Counted from the stretch's first letter, positions 46,570-57,886 are shown. The stretch: DNA of 64,000 nucleotides from Oreohelix idahoensis (GCA_024509875.1 JAMPIV010003431.1:62001-126000); one strand, 5' to 3'. A program made the numbers and translations. The notes: generated by a model from the letters alone, not told the origin.

Positions 46570-48143
46570 ATCTCCTGAAGAAATATTTGGAAAGAGAAAA
46601 TCAGGAAGAGACACACTTGTTGACCTTGTCCATTGCCATGGAGATGAAAAAGGAACCACTTTCATCATTTGAATATCCATTACACCCCTGTGAGACAGCG
46701 GCACAGGTGAAAATCAGTACACATTTAACGAAAAATCAAAAAGAGAGAGTGCAACAGGTTCTAGATAATCATACAGAGGTGTTAACAGACCGACCGGGGC
46801 ATACAAACTTATTGGAATATGATATGAAACTGATAGACCCCACACCTGTCTGTATGAAACCCTATTCGATTCCTTTTGCTAAGGAGAAAGCTTTGAAGGA
46901 AGAGATAGACTATTTGTTGAAGGAGGGAATTATTTCACACAGTGAATCTTCGTATAGTTCCAGTGTGGTGCTCTTAAGGAAACCCTCTGGAGAACATAGA
47001 CTCTGTATAGATTACAGGAGACTGAATGCTATCACAGAAGGACAGGTGGATCCATTGCCGGATACAAATCAGTTGTTTGCCAGGCTAAATAAAGCTAAAT
47101 ATTTCTCAAAAGTGGATCTGAGTAAAGGATACTATCAGATTCCAGTAAAGCCTGAGGTTAGACCGTACCTAGCTTTTAGTACCTCAGAGGGACACTATGA
47201 GTTTAACAGATTGCCATTTGGATTGAAGAATGCGCCTAGTGTCTTCTCTAGAATGATGAGAAAATTATTGGACCCTCTGAATAATCCATGCATCACAAAT
47301 TTCATGGATGATATCCTTATAGCAACAGAAACATTTGAGGAACACATTGACTCTCTGAACATGCTGTTTAATCGACTTAGAGAAGCGAATTTAACAGCCC
47401 GACCAACCAAATGTTGCGTTGGATGTAAAGAATTAGAATTCTTGGGACACACAGTCCATCAGGGAAACATGACCCCTGACCCCAAGAATTTAGAGAAACT
47501 AAAGAAAGCCCCGAGACCACAAACCAAGAAAGACGTGAGATCCTTTGTCTCATTATGTGGTTTCTACCAAAAGTATATCAAAAACTTTAATTCCATATGT
47601 GCACCGTTAACTGATTTGACACGTAAAGGAAATCCAGATCGAATTACATGGACACCACAATGTGAATTAGCTTACCAGGAATTGAAGGAAAAGCTCACAA
47701 GCAAACCTATTTTGAAATTACCTGACTTAAGTCAAGAATTCATTGTAAGAACGGATGCCAGTAATATCGGGTTAGGTGCGACCCTGTTACAGAAATCAGA
47801 TGCATTGGATGGGGAATTAAGCCCAGTGGCATATGCTAGCAGAAAGTTGAATAAAGCTGAAACCAACTACTCAACTAGCGAAAAAGAATGTCTTGCAGTA
47901 ATATGGGCGATAAAGAAATTCAATATTTATCTGTATGGGAAGGCATTTAAGTTGCAAACGGATCACAAACCCTTGTCGTTTCTAGCGCAGGCTAGACATG
48001 AAAATTCTAGGTTACTCAGATGGTCCTTACTTATGCAGCCATTTGAGTTTAGCATAGAGTATATATCTGGTAAGACAAATCTGGGAGCGGATTTTTTAAG
48101 CCGCCATCCGTGTGATGAGAATCACCGTAAGCCCCAGAAATAA
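46566..48143 (+). CDS. E2 reverse transcriptase and RNase H
   Basis: 525 residues, open. RT: KEKALKEEIDYLLKEGIISH, SGEHRLCIDYRRLNAI, FSKVDLSKGYYQIPV, LPFGLKNAPSVFSRMM and FMDD at 47301-47312. Connection: FLGHTVHQGNMTPDPKNLEK, VRSFVSLCGFYQKYIKNF. RNase H: RTDASNIGLGATLLQ, YSTSEKECLAVIWAIKKF, TDHKPLSFL, GADFLSRHPCDE. No integrase follows RNase H, where it would be in ordinary Ty3/gypsy. The stop is followed by about 70 bp and the 3' LTR. The annotated start is only where the frame opens; translation probably comes from a longer polyprotein. Confidence 0.92.
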   Translation: MNLLKKYLERENQEETHLLTLSIAMEMKKEPLSSFEYPLHPCETAAQVKISTHLTKNQKERVQQVLDNHTEVLTDRPGHTNLLEYDMKLIDPTPVCMKPYSIPFAKEKALKEEIDYLLKEGIISHSESSYSSSVVLLRKPSGEHRLCIDYRRLNAITEGQVDPLPDTNQLFARLNKAKYFSKVDLSKGYYQIPVKPEVRPYLAFSTSEGHYEFNRLPFGLKNAPSVFSRMMRKLLDPLNNPCITNFMDDILIATETFEEHIDSLNMLFNRLREANLTARPTKCCVGCKELEFLGHTVHQGNMTPDPKNLEKLKKAPRPQTKKDVRSFVSLCGFYQKYIKNFNSICAPLTDLTRKGNPDRITWTPQCELAYQELKEKLTSKPILKLPDLSQEFIVRTDASNIGLGATLLQKSDALDGELSPVAYASRKLNKAETNYSTSEKECLAVIWAIKKFNIYLYGKAFKLQTDHKPLSFLAQARHENSRLLRWSLLMQPFEFSIEYISGKTNLGADFLSRHPCDENHRKPQK

Positions 48144-48197
48144 TAGTAAATTTCTCTATGTGTATATAGAATTATAGACTGACATATAACGTCTGTT

Positions 48198-48213
48198 TTA
48201 AGAGGGGAGAATT
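48198..48213 (+). promoter_or_regulatory. Polypurine tract of E2
   Basis: AAGAGGGGAGAATT directly before the TGT of the 3' LTR. Recognised by position and purine content. Confidence 0.75.
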
Positions 48214-50649
48214 TGTCGTGAAACATTCTAAATCCACATATATAAATTAAAAGGTAAATGTAAAGCCTAACACATAAATTCAATAAAAGGGAAAGAAGAA
48301 TGGTAAAGAACAGTGCTGTCACAATGACTGTACTCGAGATCCCCCTTTTTCTGCTTCGTCTGCATATTCTCACGCTTTCACGTTTACTAGTAAAGCCTAC
48401 AGCAGCATACACGCGTTTCAACAAAACAATAAAACGTGTACTGTATTTCTTAGAAAACCTTGAGATAGGCACTGCGTAATGACCTAGATTAATACTAGCA
48501 TTAATTTCATTTTATACACTGCGTAATGAAAAGACAGATGGAATTAGGATAGAAAGAGAGAGGGCTGAAAGCAGGAACGCCGGCAACACTAACACGCGTC
48601 TCGCGATATACAATTAATGCCACCCCAAGCGTAAGGCATGAAGCACTAACTTTTTTTTTTCAAATAGACAGTGATAAAAAAAACACTACCCATACGAGAG
48701 TTAGGTTTAAAAACCTGTAAAATGCTTATTAGGAAACATGACATTCTACTGTTTTATGTCTAAACTCCTGACATTAGTCTGACAGTACAGCAGACACCAT
48801 AAAGTTTGGAAGTGAGGAGGTGGTAACAGCACGACTATCCTAGAAGAAAATACATATTTTGAACGCCGCCACTTAGCTCCCTTAAAACTTATATATTTGG
48901 GTTCCTTAGGACTTGCTGACAAAGAATATGTTAAGTGTTACGCAAATAGTCTAGGAATTAACAAATTATAGCCAAAAGAAAATAGTGAGGGTGTCAGACA
49001 ACACCAAATAATAATCGCACAGTGGCATGTTTTGAAACCACCATTTTACGGGAAATAGGCCACCATGTTAAATCCTATTTGATTGGATAGAAGTAAATGT
49101 AAGGCGAAACACGATTAGTCGGACTACAAATACTAATTTTTTGTTGTTAGGGGAAACGGTAGTAGGGGTACTTTTTTTTTTTGAAAAGCTGTGTAAACAT
49201 GGCCCGATTGGTTAGACCCGCCAATATAGTCAATTAGGAGCGTCAGTTCAGTGCCACATTTTAAAATAAACTTACTCAGAAACAGTGCGTTGAGAACCAG
49301 CTTATATTTTTTTCTAAATAAAAGCCTGGGACAGAGGCAGATCGGAATTTGTGCCATATTCATCGCCAGTCAACGTATTTGTGTATTATTTCCATGAATT
49401 GTGGTAAGCTTGACATATTTGATATCTTTTTAATGAAAATTGAATGTAAATTGATAATTTATGTCTGTATATGTGCGTGGTTCAGTAGCAAACATGAGGC
49501 AAGGCCTAGATAGTGCTCCAACCTGAACAGGACGTGTCGGAGAAAAGTAAAACTGCATGGAATTGCCAAATAGTACACTGACACCTATCTTATTGACTAG
49601 AAGGAACTAATGCTGGAATTGCAGAGGCGTAGTAACCATTAGGGAGGAGTATACTGGTGTAAATTGTTTCAGATGAAGCTAGCAGTTGGCCTACCGCTCT
49701 GAACTCAGTGTTTGTTATGTATTGTGTTCAGTGTGGAAATAGATTATAAATTAGTTCTGAAATAGGAGGTACAACCTTCTTGTTTCAGGGACCGTGGTCC
49801 TAAGTTATTGAAGCAGCACCTGGTCTGAGTTTTGCTGAATCCAGAGGCTGACAGCATACTCCTTGGTCCAGATAGCGACCAGTGAGGTGTCTCCAGAACA
49901 CAGTGAAGCAATCGAGCAGAGGAGTCTTTTCCTGCCGCCATCACGAAAGATAAGCTTCTGTGGCCAGAGCAGCTCAACATTATGTGCCCCCCCCCCCCCC
50001 CCCTCAAAAATTGACATTATATTAAACACAGAGGGACAATAAATTGTTTCAAATGACAGGAACTGTGAACTTTTCCCAATACTATTTCCACGATAATCAA
50101 ACACTTGAAGTCATGATGACAAACAACAATCTAGCTTGAAAAACAAAACCAGTATTACCTCATAGTACTACTTCACAACTTACACACATAGGATAATACT
50201 AATAAATTATGTCAATACAAAGATCATATTTATAAATTGTGATTACATTTGATTGTGATTCCTGGTTCACTGTGTAGTTGAATCAGGATATCTATTGTTG
50301 AAAGTAATTATTACATATATATTTGAAACTTTACACTTGACTCATTTAAGATAGTCTTATAGAGTGTTATATGTGTGTGAGTGTCACAGTGTTGTAAAGT
50401 GTTGTGGAATAAATTAAATTGTTTATCTGTCTGTTGTTGTTGTGACTTACACTTCATCATTTTCATAACCCTAGACATTCAACGTAGTCATCACAATATT
50501 CCAGAATAATTCTGACTGAGGTATAAATGTGGTAGCAAGTAAGGTCATCGGTAATACACCACACTTATTAGATACAGATACCTTCACAGCTGATCTCAGT
50601 CAGTACACTAAGTCCCCTATAAATATTAATATCATCCCACTTTACCACA
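48214..50649 (+). repeat. 3' LTR of E2 (2,436 bp)
   Basis: Pair of 41602-44028. Indels fall mainly in homopolymers (T run near 49173, C run near 49987). AATAAA at 50408-50413. Confidence 0.95.
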
Positions 50650-50654
50650 CTGAC

Positions 50655-51169
50655 TATGAGACGGACTAGTGTGTAAATTCTCCACATCTATTCCAGCTAT
50701 CCTTTAGTTTAATGGTGAATCATTGTGGTCATCACGTACCAGATTTTTTGGCCGTTTCACAAAGAGGTCATATTTCCTGAAAAATTGAGAATCCCTGCGT
50801 TCGAGCTTAATTTAGCTCTCCTACCTCCAAACATTTCCCAGCATTTAACTGAACGAGATTTCTTAAACCACTACAAAAAATACTTTAAAAAAAATTAAAA
50901 ATTAAATACAAATTAAGGTCAAGTTAAAAATTGTATAAAATGGTGGGTAATTTGGGATTTCCAGAACGGTTTTAACTGTATAATAAATGTTGGCCTAGCT
51001 GGTCTCATTGTTGTGGTCATTGTTGAATATCTGCTCTACAATTAACGTTCCGAATGTCAGACCTATTGTGTGGCTGTGAAACATGGGGAACAACAAATAC
51101 AACAGATAGAAAGATACAGACATTCATAAATAGGTGCTTGTGCAGAGTAGAAGTAGTTGTGGTAGCCCG
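50655..51169. other. Unassigned intron DNA after E2
   Basis: AT-rich around 50870-50930. No gene or repeat family recognised. Confidence 0.5.
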
Positions 51170-51530
51170 TTCAGTCATAACTGACAACAGGAATGTACCC
51201 CTGAGGTGATAGCCCTCAGCAGCTTTCTTTTCCTCGGTGTTCCTTTCGGCGTGTTCTTTTCTCTTCTGCTTGTTGTGAGAGCTTCTTTTCGCCCTATCTG
51301 AGGTGGCGCCGTAGGAAACATGGCCACTTGGTTCGATCGGCGGCTTCATCCTCCCAGGTTGCTGGATTTATGTCCAGTAACTCCATGTTTGTCTTATCCA
51401 CATCTTTGAACCTGAGTTACGGTTGCCCAACTGTTCTTTTGCCATCTGCCAGTTGTCCGTAAAAGATATCTTTGGGGATGCGACCGGCTTGCATGCAGCG
51501 GACAATGGCGAAGCCAGCGATGCACAGAGT
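51170..51530 (-). mobile_element. LINE 3' remnant, uninterrupted paralogue of 3268-4165
   Basis: The minus strand reads YGATSDRAKRSSHNKQKRKE and HAERNTEEKKA, matching the remnant at 3268-3417. The part from about 51345 matches 3942-4165. Here the two halves are contiguous, which is what reveals the insertion in the other copy. Confidence 0.65.
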
Positions 51531-52194
51531 AGAAGGATTGTAAAGGTATGTGACAAGATCGCTAACGTGGAACTGATGGAAAGCATAAGGCAAGTAGCAA
51601 GTAGAACACGAGTTAAGGAGAAGACGCTATAGTTCGGTAGGACACACATTAAAAACCGAGATGATGGTATTACAAGGTAGTCTATGTTCTGGAATCCCCA
51701 GGTAAAGAAAAATAGAAGGAAACGAAAAATACAGCAGAAGAGAACTGGAAATAGACATGAAAGGGATTAAGAAGACACAGAAAGAACTTGGACAGATGGC
51801 ACGGGCAAGAGGGATTGGCATATTTTGATGATAATGATGACACGTCGTTCCTAGCTGACATAGTCAAGAGCTCACTTGAAGAAATTGGTCTTGTTTTCTG
51901 TTGTATCAAGCCTTTGGCTTCTCTCAATCAGCTCATACTATTTTGACATAATTTGTTTTGACCTTGATATTAAAGTAATTACGTCAGAACCGCATGTCAC
52001 GTGATGTGAAAATTGTTTTATTTTGTTGAACTAATGAGCAAACTAGTAACGACGAGAAGAGACTTAGAAATCACAGAAACAATAAGCAAAATAAATTTAA
52101 AATAAGGATCAGAGGACGACAAAAAGAGACGAGAAAGGTCAAATCCAGAAAATTGGAAACAAGTAACAACCTAACAGTCCAAGGGTAGTCCAAG
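51531..52194. other. Unassigned intron DNA
   Basis: Fragments of open frame without recognisable domains; possibly LINE debris. Not assigned. Confidence 0.4.
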
Positions 52195-53046
52195 AGGAGT
52201 TAAATGGACAAAGTTTTCTACACTGGAAGACCTGAAATGTGCAAATGACATTGCACTACACGTACATTCACATCAACACACCCAAGAAAAAAAAAACAGA
52301 TAGATTGAATAAGTATGGCCAACAGGTGGGTCTGAACATCAGTCTAAAGAAGACAGAGATCATGGCACTCAATGTGGGCAGTCCTGAGCCCATAACAATA
52401 TGGAATCAGAAGCTGGAACAGACAGACACATTTACATAACTATGATGCATAGCAACACCAGACGGCGGAACAAGTAACGACATCAACAGAATGAATAAAG
52501 CGAGAACAGCCTTTGCTAGTCTAAACCACATCTGTAAGTCCACTCAGTACAGCACAAACACCAAATTAAGATTATTTGAGAGCTGTGTACTTTCTATGCT
52601 TCTCTATGGTGCGGAATGATGGAGAATAACATAGAAGAAAATATCGAAATTTTCCTCCTTCCGCACAATCTGCCTAAGGAAAATTCTTCGAATCTTTTGG
52701 CCACATACTATCACTAACCAAGAACTACTTACTCGGAGTAACCAAGAGGACATGCACACCATCACAGCTGGCAGACGCTGGAGTTGGGTTGGCCACGTCC
52801 TCAGAAGAGACTCTGATGCCATCACAAGAACATGCTATGGACCCCTGAAGGAAAGCGAAAGAGAGGCTGGCCAAAAACAACTTGGCGGAGAACTGTGGAG
52901 GCCGAGATGCAAAGAATGAACCAGAGCTGGGGCACTTTACGAAGGATGGCCTCCGACCGAACAAAGTGAAAACAGTTTGTTGCTGCCCTACAAGACGCCA
53001 CTAGGCGTGATGGCCACTGACTGCTTTGACAGGATCAAAGAAGAAG
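52195..53046 (+). pseudogene. GAA-tailed LINE: RT palm end to 3' terminus, decayed
   Basis: The plus strand gives DRLNKYGQQVGLNISLKKTE, IMALNVGSPEPITI, MNKARTAFASLNHICKS, then FRTICLRKILRIFWPHTITN, and in another frame HTITAGRRWSWVGHVLRRDS. It ends with the block GCCCTACAAGACGCCACTAG, CTGACTGCTTTGAC and GAAGAAGAA at 53037-53046. Several stops and shifts. This is the longest of three copies (others at 19603-20010 and 28340-28615). The motif C remnant reads CANDIALH near 52236, where FADD would stand. Confidence 0.78.
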
Positions 53047-53600
53047 AACCTACGAATAACAAATAAGGTGATAAAGAGCACCTGGAGCTGGCAGTTGTGA
53101 AGAGATACCGTCGCCTACTCCAGTCAGTACGTGCTTGACAATGACGTTAACGGTGAAAAGACGTATTTATTTATGTTACACCTTATGTAATAAAAGTAAA
53201 GAAGGTAAAGGATCCCGTTAAACGCCTATTGGGGCATATTGGGAATACGGTTTTAAAATACCTTATGTAAAGAAACACAGAAATTATTCGTAAGCGTAAA
53301 GGAATAATAATTAGCTCACAAAAATGTTTAAAATTCAGGAAGCGTGCTAATACATTTTAATGATAATTAGTAGTAACAAACTACATTTTGTCCTGAATAA
53401 ATTACATTAACTGTTTAACATCGACAGCAGCATTTCTAAACCTTTTTAAGAAACTGGAACCCCTCAAAAGTTTTTCCAGCACAAGGGTTCCGCGGAACAC
53501 TGGCTGAGACACATTGATCTATAGAGTATATGGTCAGTTAACATTTGTAGGAAATCCAGAATCAGACACTGTCAACCCCTTATTTTTGCAGATGACCACA
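53047..53600. other. Unassigned intron DNA
   Basis: A weak SINE-like stretch (GGTAAAGGATCCCGTTAAACG) is present near 53196. Nothing firm. Confidence 0.4.
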
Positions 53601-53611
53601 ACTAATTACTT

Positions 53612-53712
53612 TTAAATGTACACACATACACGTACACACACTCACACGCACACACACACTAACAAAAACACATACCCACCCACATACACAATCACCCACA
53701 CATACACATGCA
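53612..53712. repeat. CA-rich simple sequence
   Basis: Imperfect ACACAC/CACACGC stretch. Thr-His and Cys-Val open frames across it are artefacts. Confidence 0.85.
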
Positions 53713-53919
53713 TATTTAAAAGACTCAAAGAACACACGAATGCGCTCAGTAAAACAAATGAGATACAATATGAAGATACTGAGAGGCTAAGCCGAAAACA
53801 TAAACAAATGGAGGTCACCTGATTTCCAAGGCCACTTGACATCTATGTCAACAATACTGTGATCGAAATAAGTCGAGGAATTCAAACACCTAGGAGACAT
53901 GTTTCAAAATCCAGATATA

Positions 53920-54110
53920 CCAGGTTCGAAACCTGCTGCAGGCGGTTTGGTAGCAGATCGCTTTGTGTGGATTTTTAACAATGGTATAAGCGCCGTACCG
54001 TTCAGAAAGCAATGGCAAACTACTGAATGAAAAAAATTGCCTAGAAAAATCACAAACAGCCAACAAAAGCTGGGGTTGATTGCCACGTCCTTTGAAGGAT
54101 AAGCAACTAA
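53920..54110 (+). mobile_element. Possible SINE remnant
   Basis: Has a B-box-like CCAGGTTCGAAACCTG near 53918-53933 followed by about 180 bp of body. No A box or tail was identified, so this is weak. Confidence 0.35.
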
Positions 54111-54363
54111 CTAGGAGACATGTTCACAGAAGATAGCCGAATGAACCAGAGGTTTCCAGGCGGTTTGGAAAGGCAACACATTTTTAACAGCCTGCGCTAT
54201 TTCGAGACGCACTGCACTGGGTTATATTATTGGTGTTGTGTTCCGTAAGATAGCAGGGACATTCTGTGACACAAAATGTTGTCCCTTGGGACACACCTTT
54301 GAGTCTACGAAAACATCGGCTGATAATCTCAGACATAAACAACTCCCTAGTCTTCCTTCTGTG

Positions 54364-54530
54364 CAGAGGTGGATCTACAGTGAAGCTAATGAAGCTTCAG
54401 CTTCAGGGCTCCCAAGCGCAAGTCTTTATGAAACGGTACTTCCCCATCCCCCAACATTTTTTTTGGGGGACAAAAGGAACTCCTTCAAAAGTTCAAGATT
54501 CAGGGTCCCCAAAATGCAGATCCGCCACTG
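54364..54530. mobile_element. hAT-type MITE, 167 bp
   Basis: Ends CAGAGGTGGATCT and AGATCCGCCACTG are inverted repeats with one mismatch in the core (CAGAGGTGGATCT versus CAGTGGCGGATCT: 2 of 13 differ). Flanks CTTCTGTG (54356-54363) and CTTCTGTA (54531-54538) agree in 7 of 8. No coding capacity. Confidence 0.75.
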
Positions 54531-54778
54531 CTTCTGTAAAACCTAAAATGAGAGCATAATGCGTTATATACTCGTACAATGTGTTTGATGATAATATAAA
54601 CAAGATGATCATCATGATAATGATCATTTATGACTTCTGTAGCAGCGTATACTTTGTTTATCTGTATACAATCTGTGGATGAGTTTTGAAACTCAAGGTC
54701 ATCTGTAACTACTAATGCAGCATAACTAGTTCTTCCAAACGTCAGTTGCAATATTTAACCTGTTTTTAAGCGGTTGAG

Positions 54779-55012
54779 GAGCGGGTGGCCGAGTGCTTAG
54801 GATACCAGTCTCTAAAGTCTGGAGGCACGGGTTCGAACCCTGGTAAAGGCTTGGTTTTTTTTTGTGTCGGTGGATAAAAATAAAAACCTAGCCTGCACCA
54901 CTGCGTGGCGCTAGCACTGGACAAGCGGACTGTATTGCTGAGCCCTCAAAATTCCCCCATCCCCCCCTTTTTTTCAGCAATGCCCTAACGATAGGTTTTT
55001 TTTTTAAAGCTG
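54779..55012 (+). mobile_element. tRNA-derived SINE (family S4), Ser/Leu-like head
   Basis: Head: GTGGCCGAGTGCTTAGGATA (A box), a possible anticodon arm around CAGTCTCTAAAGTCTGG, and GGGTTCGAACCC (B box, near 54829). Instead of closing an acceptor stem it runs into a T-rich body of about 150 bp. It therefore looks like a SINE or tRNA pseudogene rather than a functional tRNA. Confidence 0.65.
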
Positions 55013-55770
55013 GTGCATCTTAATCTCAAGCTAGTACATCATCATCTTTGTTGCACCTTAATCTCAAGCTAGTACATCATCATCTTTTGTTGCACCTTAA
55101 TCTCAAGCTAGTACATCATCATCTTTTGTTGCACCTTAATCTCAAGCTAGTACATCATCATCTTTTGTTGCACCTTAATCTCAAGCTAGTACATCATCAT
55201 CTTTTGTTGCACCTTAATCTCAAGCTAGTACATCATCATCTTTTGTTGCACCTTAATCTCAAGCTAGTCCATCATCATCTTTTGTTGCACCTTAATCTCA
55301 AGCTAGTACATCATCATCTTTTGTTGCACCTTAATCTCAAGCTATCTTTTGTTACACTGTACTGTCAAGCTAGTACATCATCATCTTTTGTTGCACCTTA
55401 ATCTCAAGCTAGTACATCATCATCTTTTGTTGCACCTTAATCTCAAGCTAGTACATCATCATCTTTTGTTGCACCTTAATCTCAAGCTAGTACATCATCA
55501 TCTTTTGTTGCACCTTAATCTCAAGCTAGTACATCATCATCTTTTGTTGCACCTTAATCTCAAGCTAGTACATCATCATCTTTTGTTGCACCTTAATCTC
55601 AAGCTAGTACATCATCATCTTTTGTTGCACCTTAATCTCAAGCTAGTACATCATCATCTTTTGTTGCACCTTAATCTCAAGCTAGTACATCATCATCTTT
55701 TGTTGCACTTTAATCTCAAGCTAGTACATCATCATCTTTTGTTGCACCTTAATCTCAAGCTAGACCATCT
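55013..55770. repeat. 39-bp minisatellite, about 19 units
   Basis: Unit TGCACCTTAATCTCAAGCTA plus GTACATCATCATCTTTTGT. One rearranged unit near 55345-55372 (GCTATCTTTTGTTACACTGT) breaks the phase. Because 39 is divisible by three, long open frames of a 13-residue repeat appear on the plus strand; they have no start context or homologue known to me. Confidence 0.95.
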
Positions 55771-55950
55771 TCATCTTTACCATTCAATTCCATATGGAGC
55801 ATAGTTTGACGATTGGGATGATTGTATTCTAATGGTGATGACAATAGACAGATGATTGCGATGATAGTAGAATAATAGTGATGATGACAGCTTACCGATG
55901 GGGAGGATGGTAGTTTAATTAAGATGAGCACGATAGTTTAATAGTGATAT
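55771..55950. repeat. Degenerate GATGAT-rich sequence
   Basis: Short imperfect ATG/GAT repeats between the minisatellite and a LINE tail. Non-coding. Confidence 0.5.
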
Positions 55951-56220
55951 TTACTTACTTACTTAGTCATCTCTCTTCTACCGTGAGGTATAGAGATTTG
56001 GAGGAGCGAGCGTCATATTATCCTATCGGTGGTCTTCTTTCTGGGCTGGTTCCATTCTAGTCCTGTCCTTCAGAGATTGTCTAATGTTGTCCTCCCAGCG
56101 GACTCTGGGTTGTCCTAGAGGTCTGGGTCCCTGGCTCTTAGTTTCCCATACGTGTCGTGGTAGCCAACCGTCTCCCATTCTGCATACATGGCCAAACCAT
56201 CGTCTATGATTCCCACACTA
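55951..56220 (-). mobile_element. LINE 3' fragment, AAGT-tailed family
   Basis: Tail TTACTTACTTACTTAG at 55951-55966 and body GTCTAATGTTGTCCTCCCAG match 60368-60620. Truncated, non-coding, in the intron just downstream of the host exon. Confidence 0.8.
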
Positions 56221-56350
56221 ACAGTTGTCACCCTTTTAATAATGATAATAGTATAATAATGATAGTGATAACATGATCGTACCTGTTGAAAGTGTTAAAG
56301 ATGGTTGTAGATGTAACAAAGAAATGTGATGTTAACAAAAGATGACTTAC

Positions 56351-56486
56351 TCGATTCTATCTGCAGTGAATCTCCGTTAAGATAACAGTGGAATGTCCGT
56401 TGATAGATGCCCTTTGATCTTGCCAGGTTGAGCATTCCCTCGCTAGGTTCCAGGGCGTCAATCTTTGTGAACCCTCTAGCCCTCAG
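56351..56486 (-). CDS. METTL27: METTL27-like methyltransferase, first visible exon
   Basis: The minus strand has an acceptor CTCGTCAG ending at 56487, coding LRARGFTKIDALEPSEGMLN, LARSKGIYQRTFHCYLNGDS, LQIES, and a consensus donor GTAAGT starting at 56350. DALEPSEGML is the acidic loop that holds the SAM ribose in this family. Length 136 bp, phase 0 in, phase 1 out. The last base A joins the AT of the exon at 29457 across 26.9 kb. An in-frame ATG lies 21 bp upstream of the acceptor, but a start there would lack SAM motif I, so an upstream exon is expected. Confidence 0.87.
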
Positions 56487-57399
56487 CTGACGAGATAGTA
56501 TACACATATTTCAGAATAGGTGTACTATGTATATTTGTCGGTACTTGTGTTAATGCTGAAAAGATCTAACGCCAAATTCCTTTTACCCAACGTAGAGCTA
56601 CATTACACTATAAAAATAAGTAAATAAAACTGGTAAGGGTGTCTTGTACAACTGAACATTACACTCGAAACACGGGACGTTCCAGTGTCTATTCTTCGTT
56701 AGTCACAGCCAAAAACACGAAATAACAAGATAGAATAAAGATAAGTTACGAGGAAAAAGATGGACATTCTAACACAGATGACTAACTCAGAGAAAAGACG
56801 GGTAGAACTAGAAAAAAATAACGCTAAATAAGCAAGTGAATACACAGAACAAGATAGAAATATCAACAGAATAAAATAAAAAATAAATTAAAAAAAACTG
56901 AAATAATTAAATAATTTAAAAAAAAAAATGACAGAATTTTGTCGTGCGAAACGGAAAACTGTGTGACTAGTAGGATCTATGCAACACCTGGAAGTGAAAA
57001 GCCGATAGGAACGCTGGGAAATCCATTAGTTTAGTATTGACATTACATTAACTACAATGATTAAATGCATGAACAAGTCCATGTTAATTGAGAATGGTAA
57101 AAGAGACAGAAGCACTGACAATAATACAGTATGTGAAATGGTTTTGTTGCTATTAACTTCCTGATGTCTTCGTTTGTCGTGTTTTAATGAGGCATTATTC
57201 ATCTCACACGCAGCACTGTTTTCTTTATATTGTGTATTTAAGACGGTATTTTTAGTTCTTATTGCAGAGCCAGTTTTGTAAGTGTCATATTGCTATGTTA
57301 TATCATCATCATTATCATTATCGACTTCGGAGTAAGTGTATATTTACTCCTGAATCTCACATATACAAACACACGTGCACAGCTGTATATTCCCTAGAC
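56487..57399. other. Upstream intron or flank of the METTL27-like gene
   Basis: A-rich stretch near 56870-56930. I searched the minus strand for a motif I exon (GxGTG type) and did not find one. Confidence 0.5.
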
Positions 57400-57886
57400 C
57401 AAGGGTCGGCAACTGGTCGATCTTGATGTACGTGTATGTCACAAGGCATAATTTGGTAGATGTTTAGATGACGAATGGGATAAAATTAAAAAAGTTTAAC
57501 CTAGTTAAATTTCGGACTTGCCTCTCTCAAACTGGCACTGGTGTCCTCGGGTTTAAAGATACTTTCATCGCATTCCCAGTGAAAATCTGCAAGCTAGGTG
57601 ACTATTGTTCACGTTATTCGTAAACTGCATAAGACAGAAAGCGATCTTTTGTTTGAAGTGAAGTTAACAGTCGGTAAAATGTTTAGTTTTAATTTTCCAC
57701 CGCTCTGTTGATGGAATTGCAGAGAGGAGATCTTGCGGCAGAGATAACAGTTACACATTGGCTGGACTTATTCTAAAGTCTAGATACTATGAAACCTGGA
57801 AACAGGCATGGTCTTATCAAGGTAGATTTTTAGAGGCCTCAGTGTTTCTAAAGTAGACCCCACAACTCACGGGTTGTCGGCCTCTG
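57400..57886. mobile_element. hAT-type non-autonomous element, copy 2
   Basis: Starts CAAGGGTCGGCAAC, ends GTTGTCGGCCTCTG (inverted repeat with mismatches). Flanks CCCTAGAC (57392-57399) and CCCTGAAC (57887-57894) agree in 6 of 8. The interior matches 31065-31487. Confidence 0.78.

Larger units (their letters stand above)
41602..50649 (+). mobile_element. LTR retrotransposon E2, Ty3/gypsy, Gmr1-like, complete, protease-deleted
   Basis: 9,048 bp between perfect 5-bp target duplications CTGAC (41597-41601 and 50650-50654). Same coding plan as E1 but plus strand, antisense to the host gene, and lacking the protease. LTRs differ at roughly 20-25 sites by eye, so E2 is older than E1 but still young. 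The coding region is related to E1 along its length, while the U3 part of the LTR is not. Confidence 0.93.

Noticed and set aside
54779..54870. tRNA gene (Ser/Leu-like)
   Set aside because: A and B boxes are present, but the acceptor stem does not close and the sequence continues into a SINE body.
55048..55804. His/Leu repeat protein
   Set aside because: Product of a 39-bp minisatellite whose unit length is a multiple of three.
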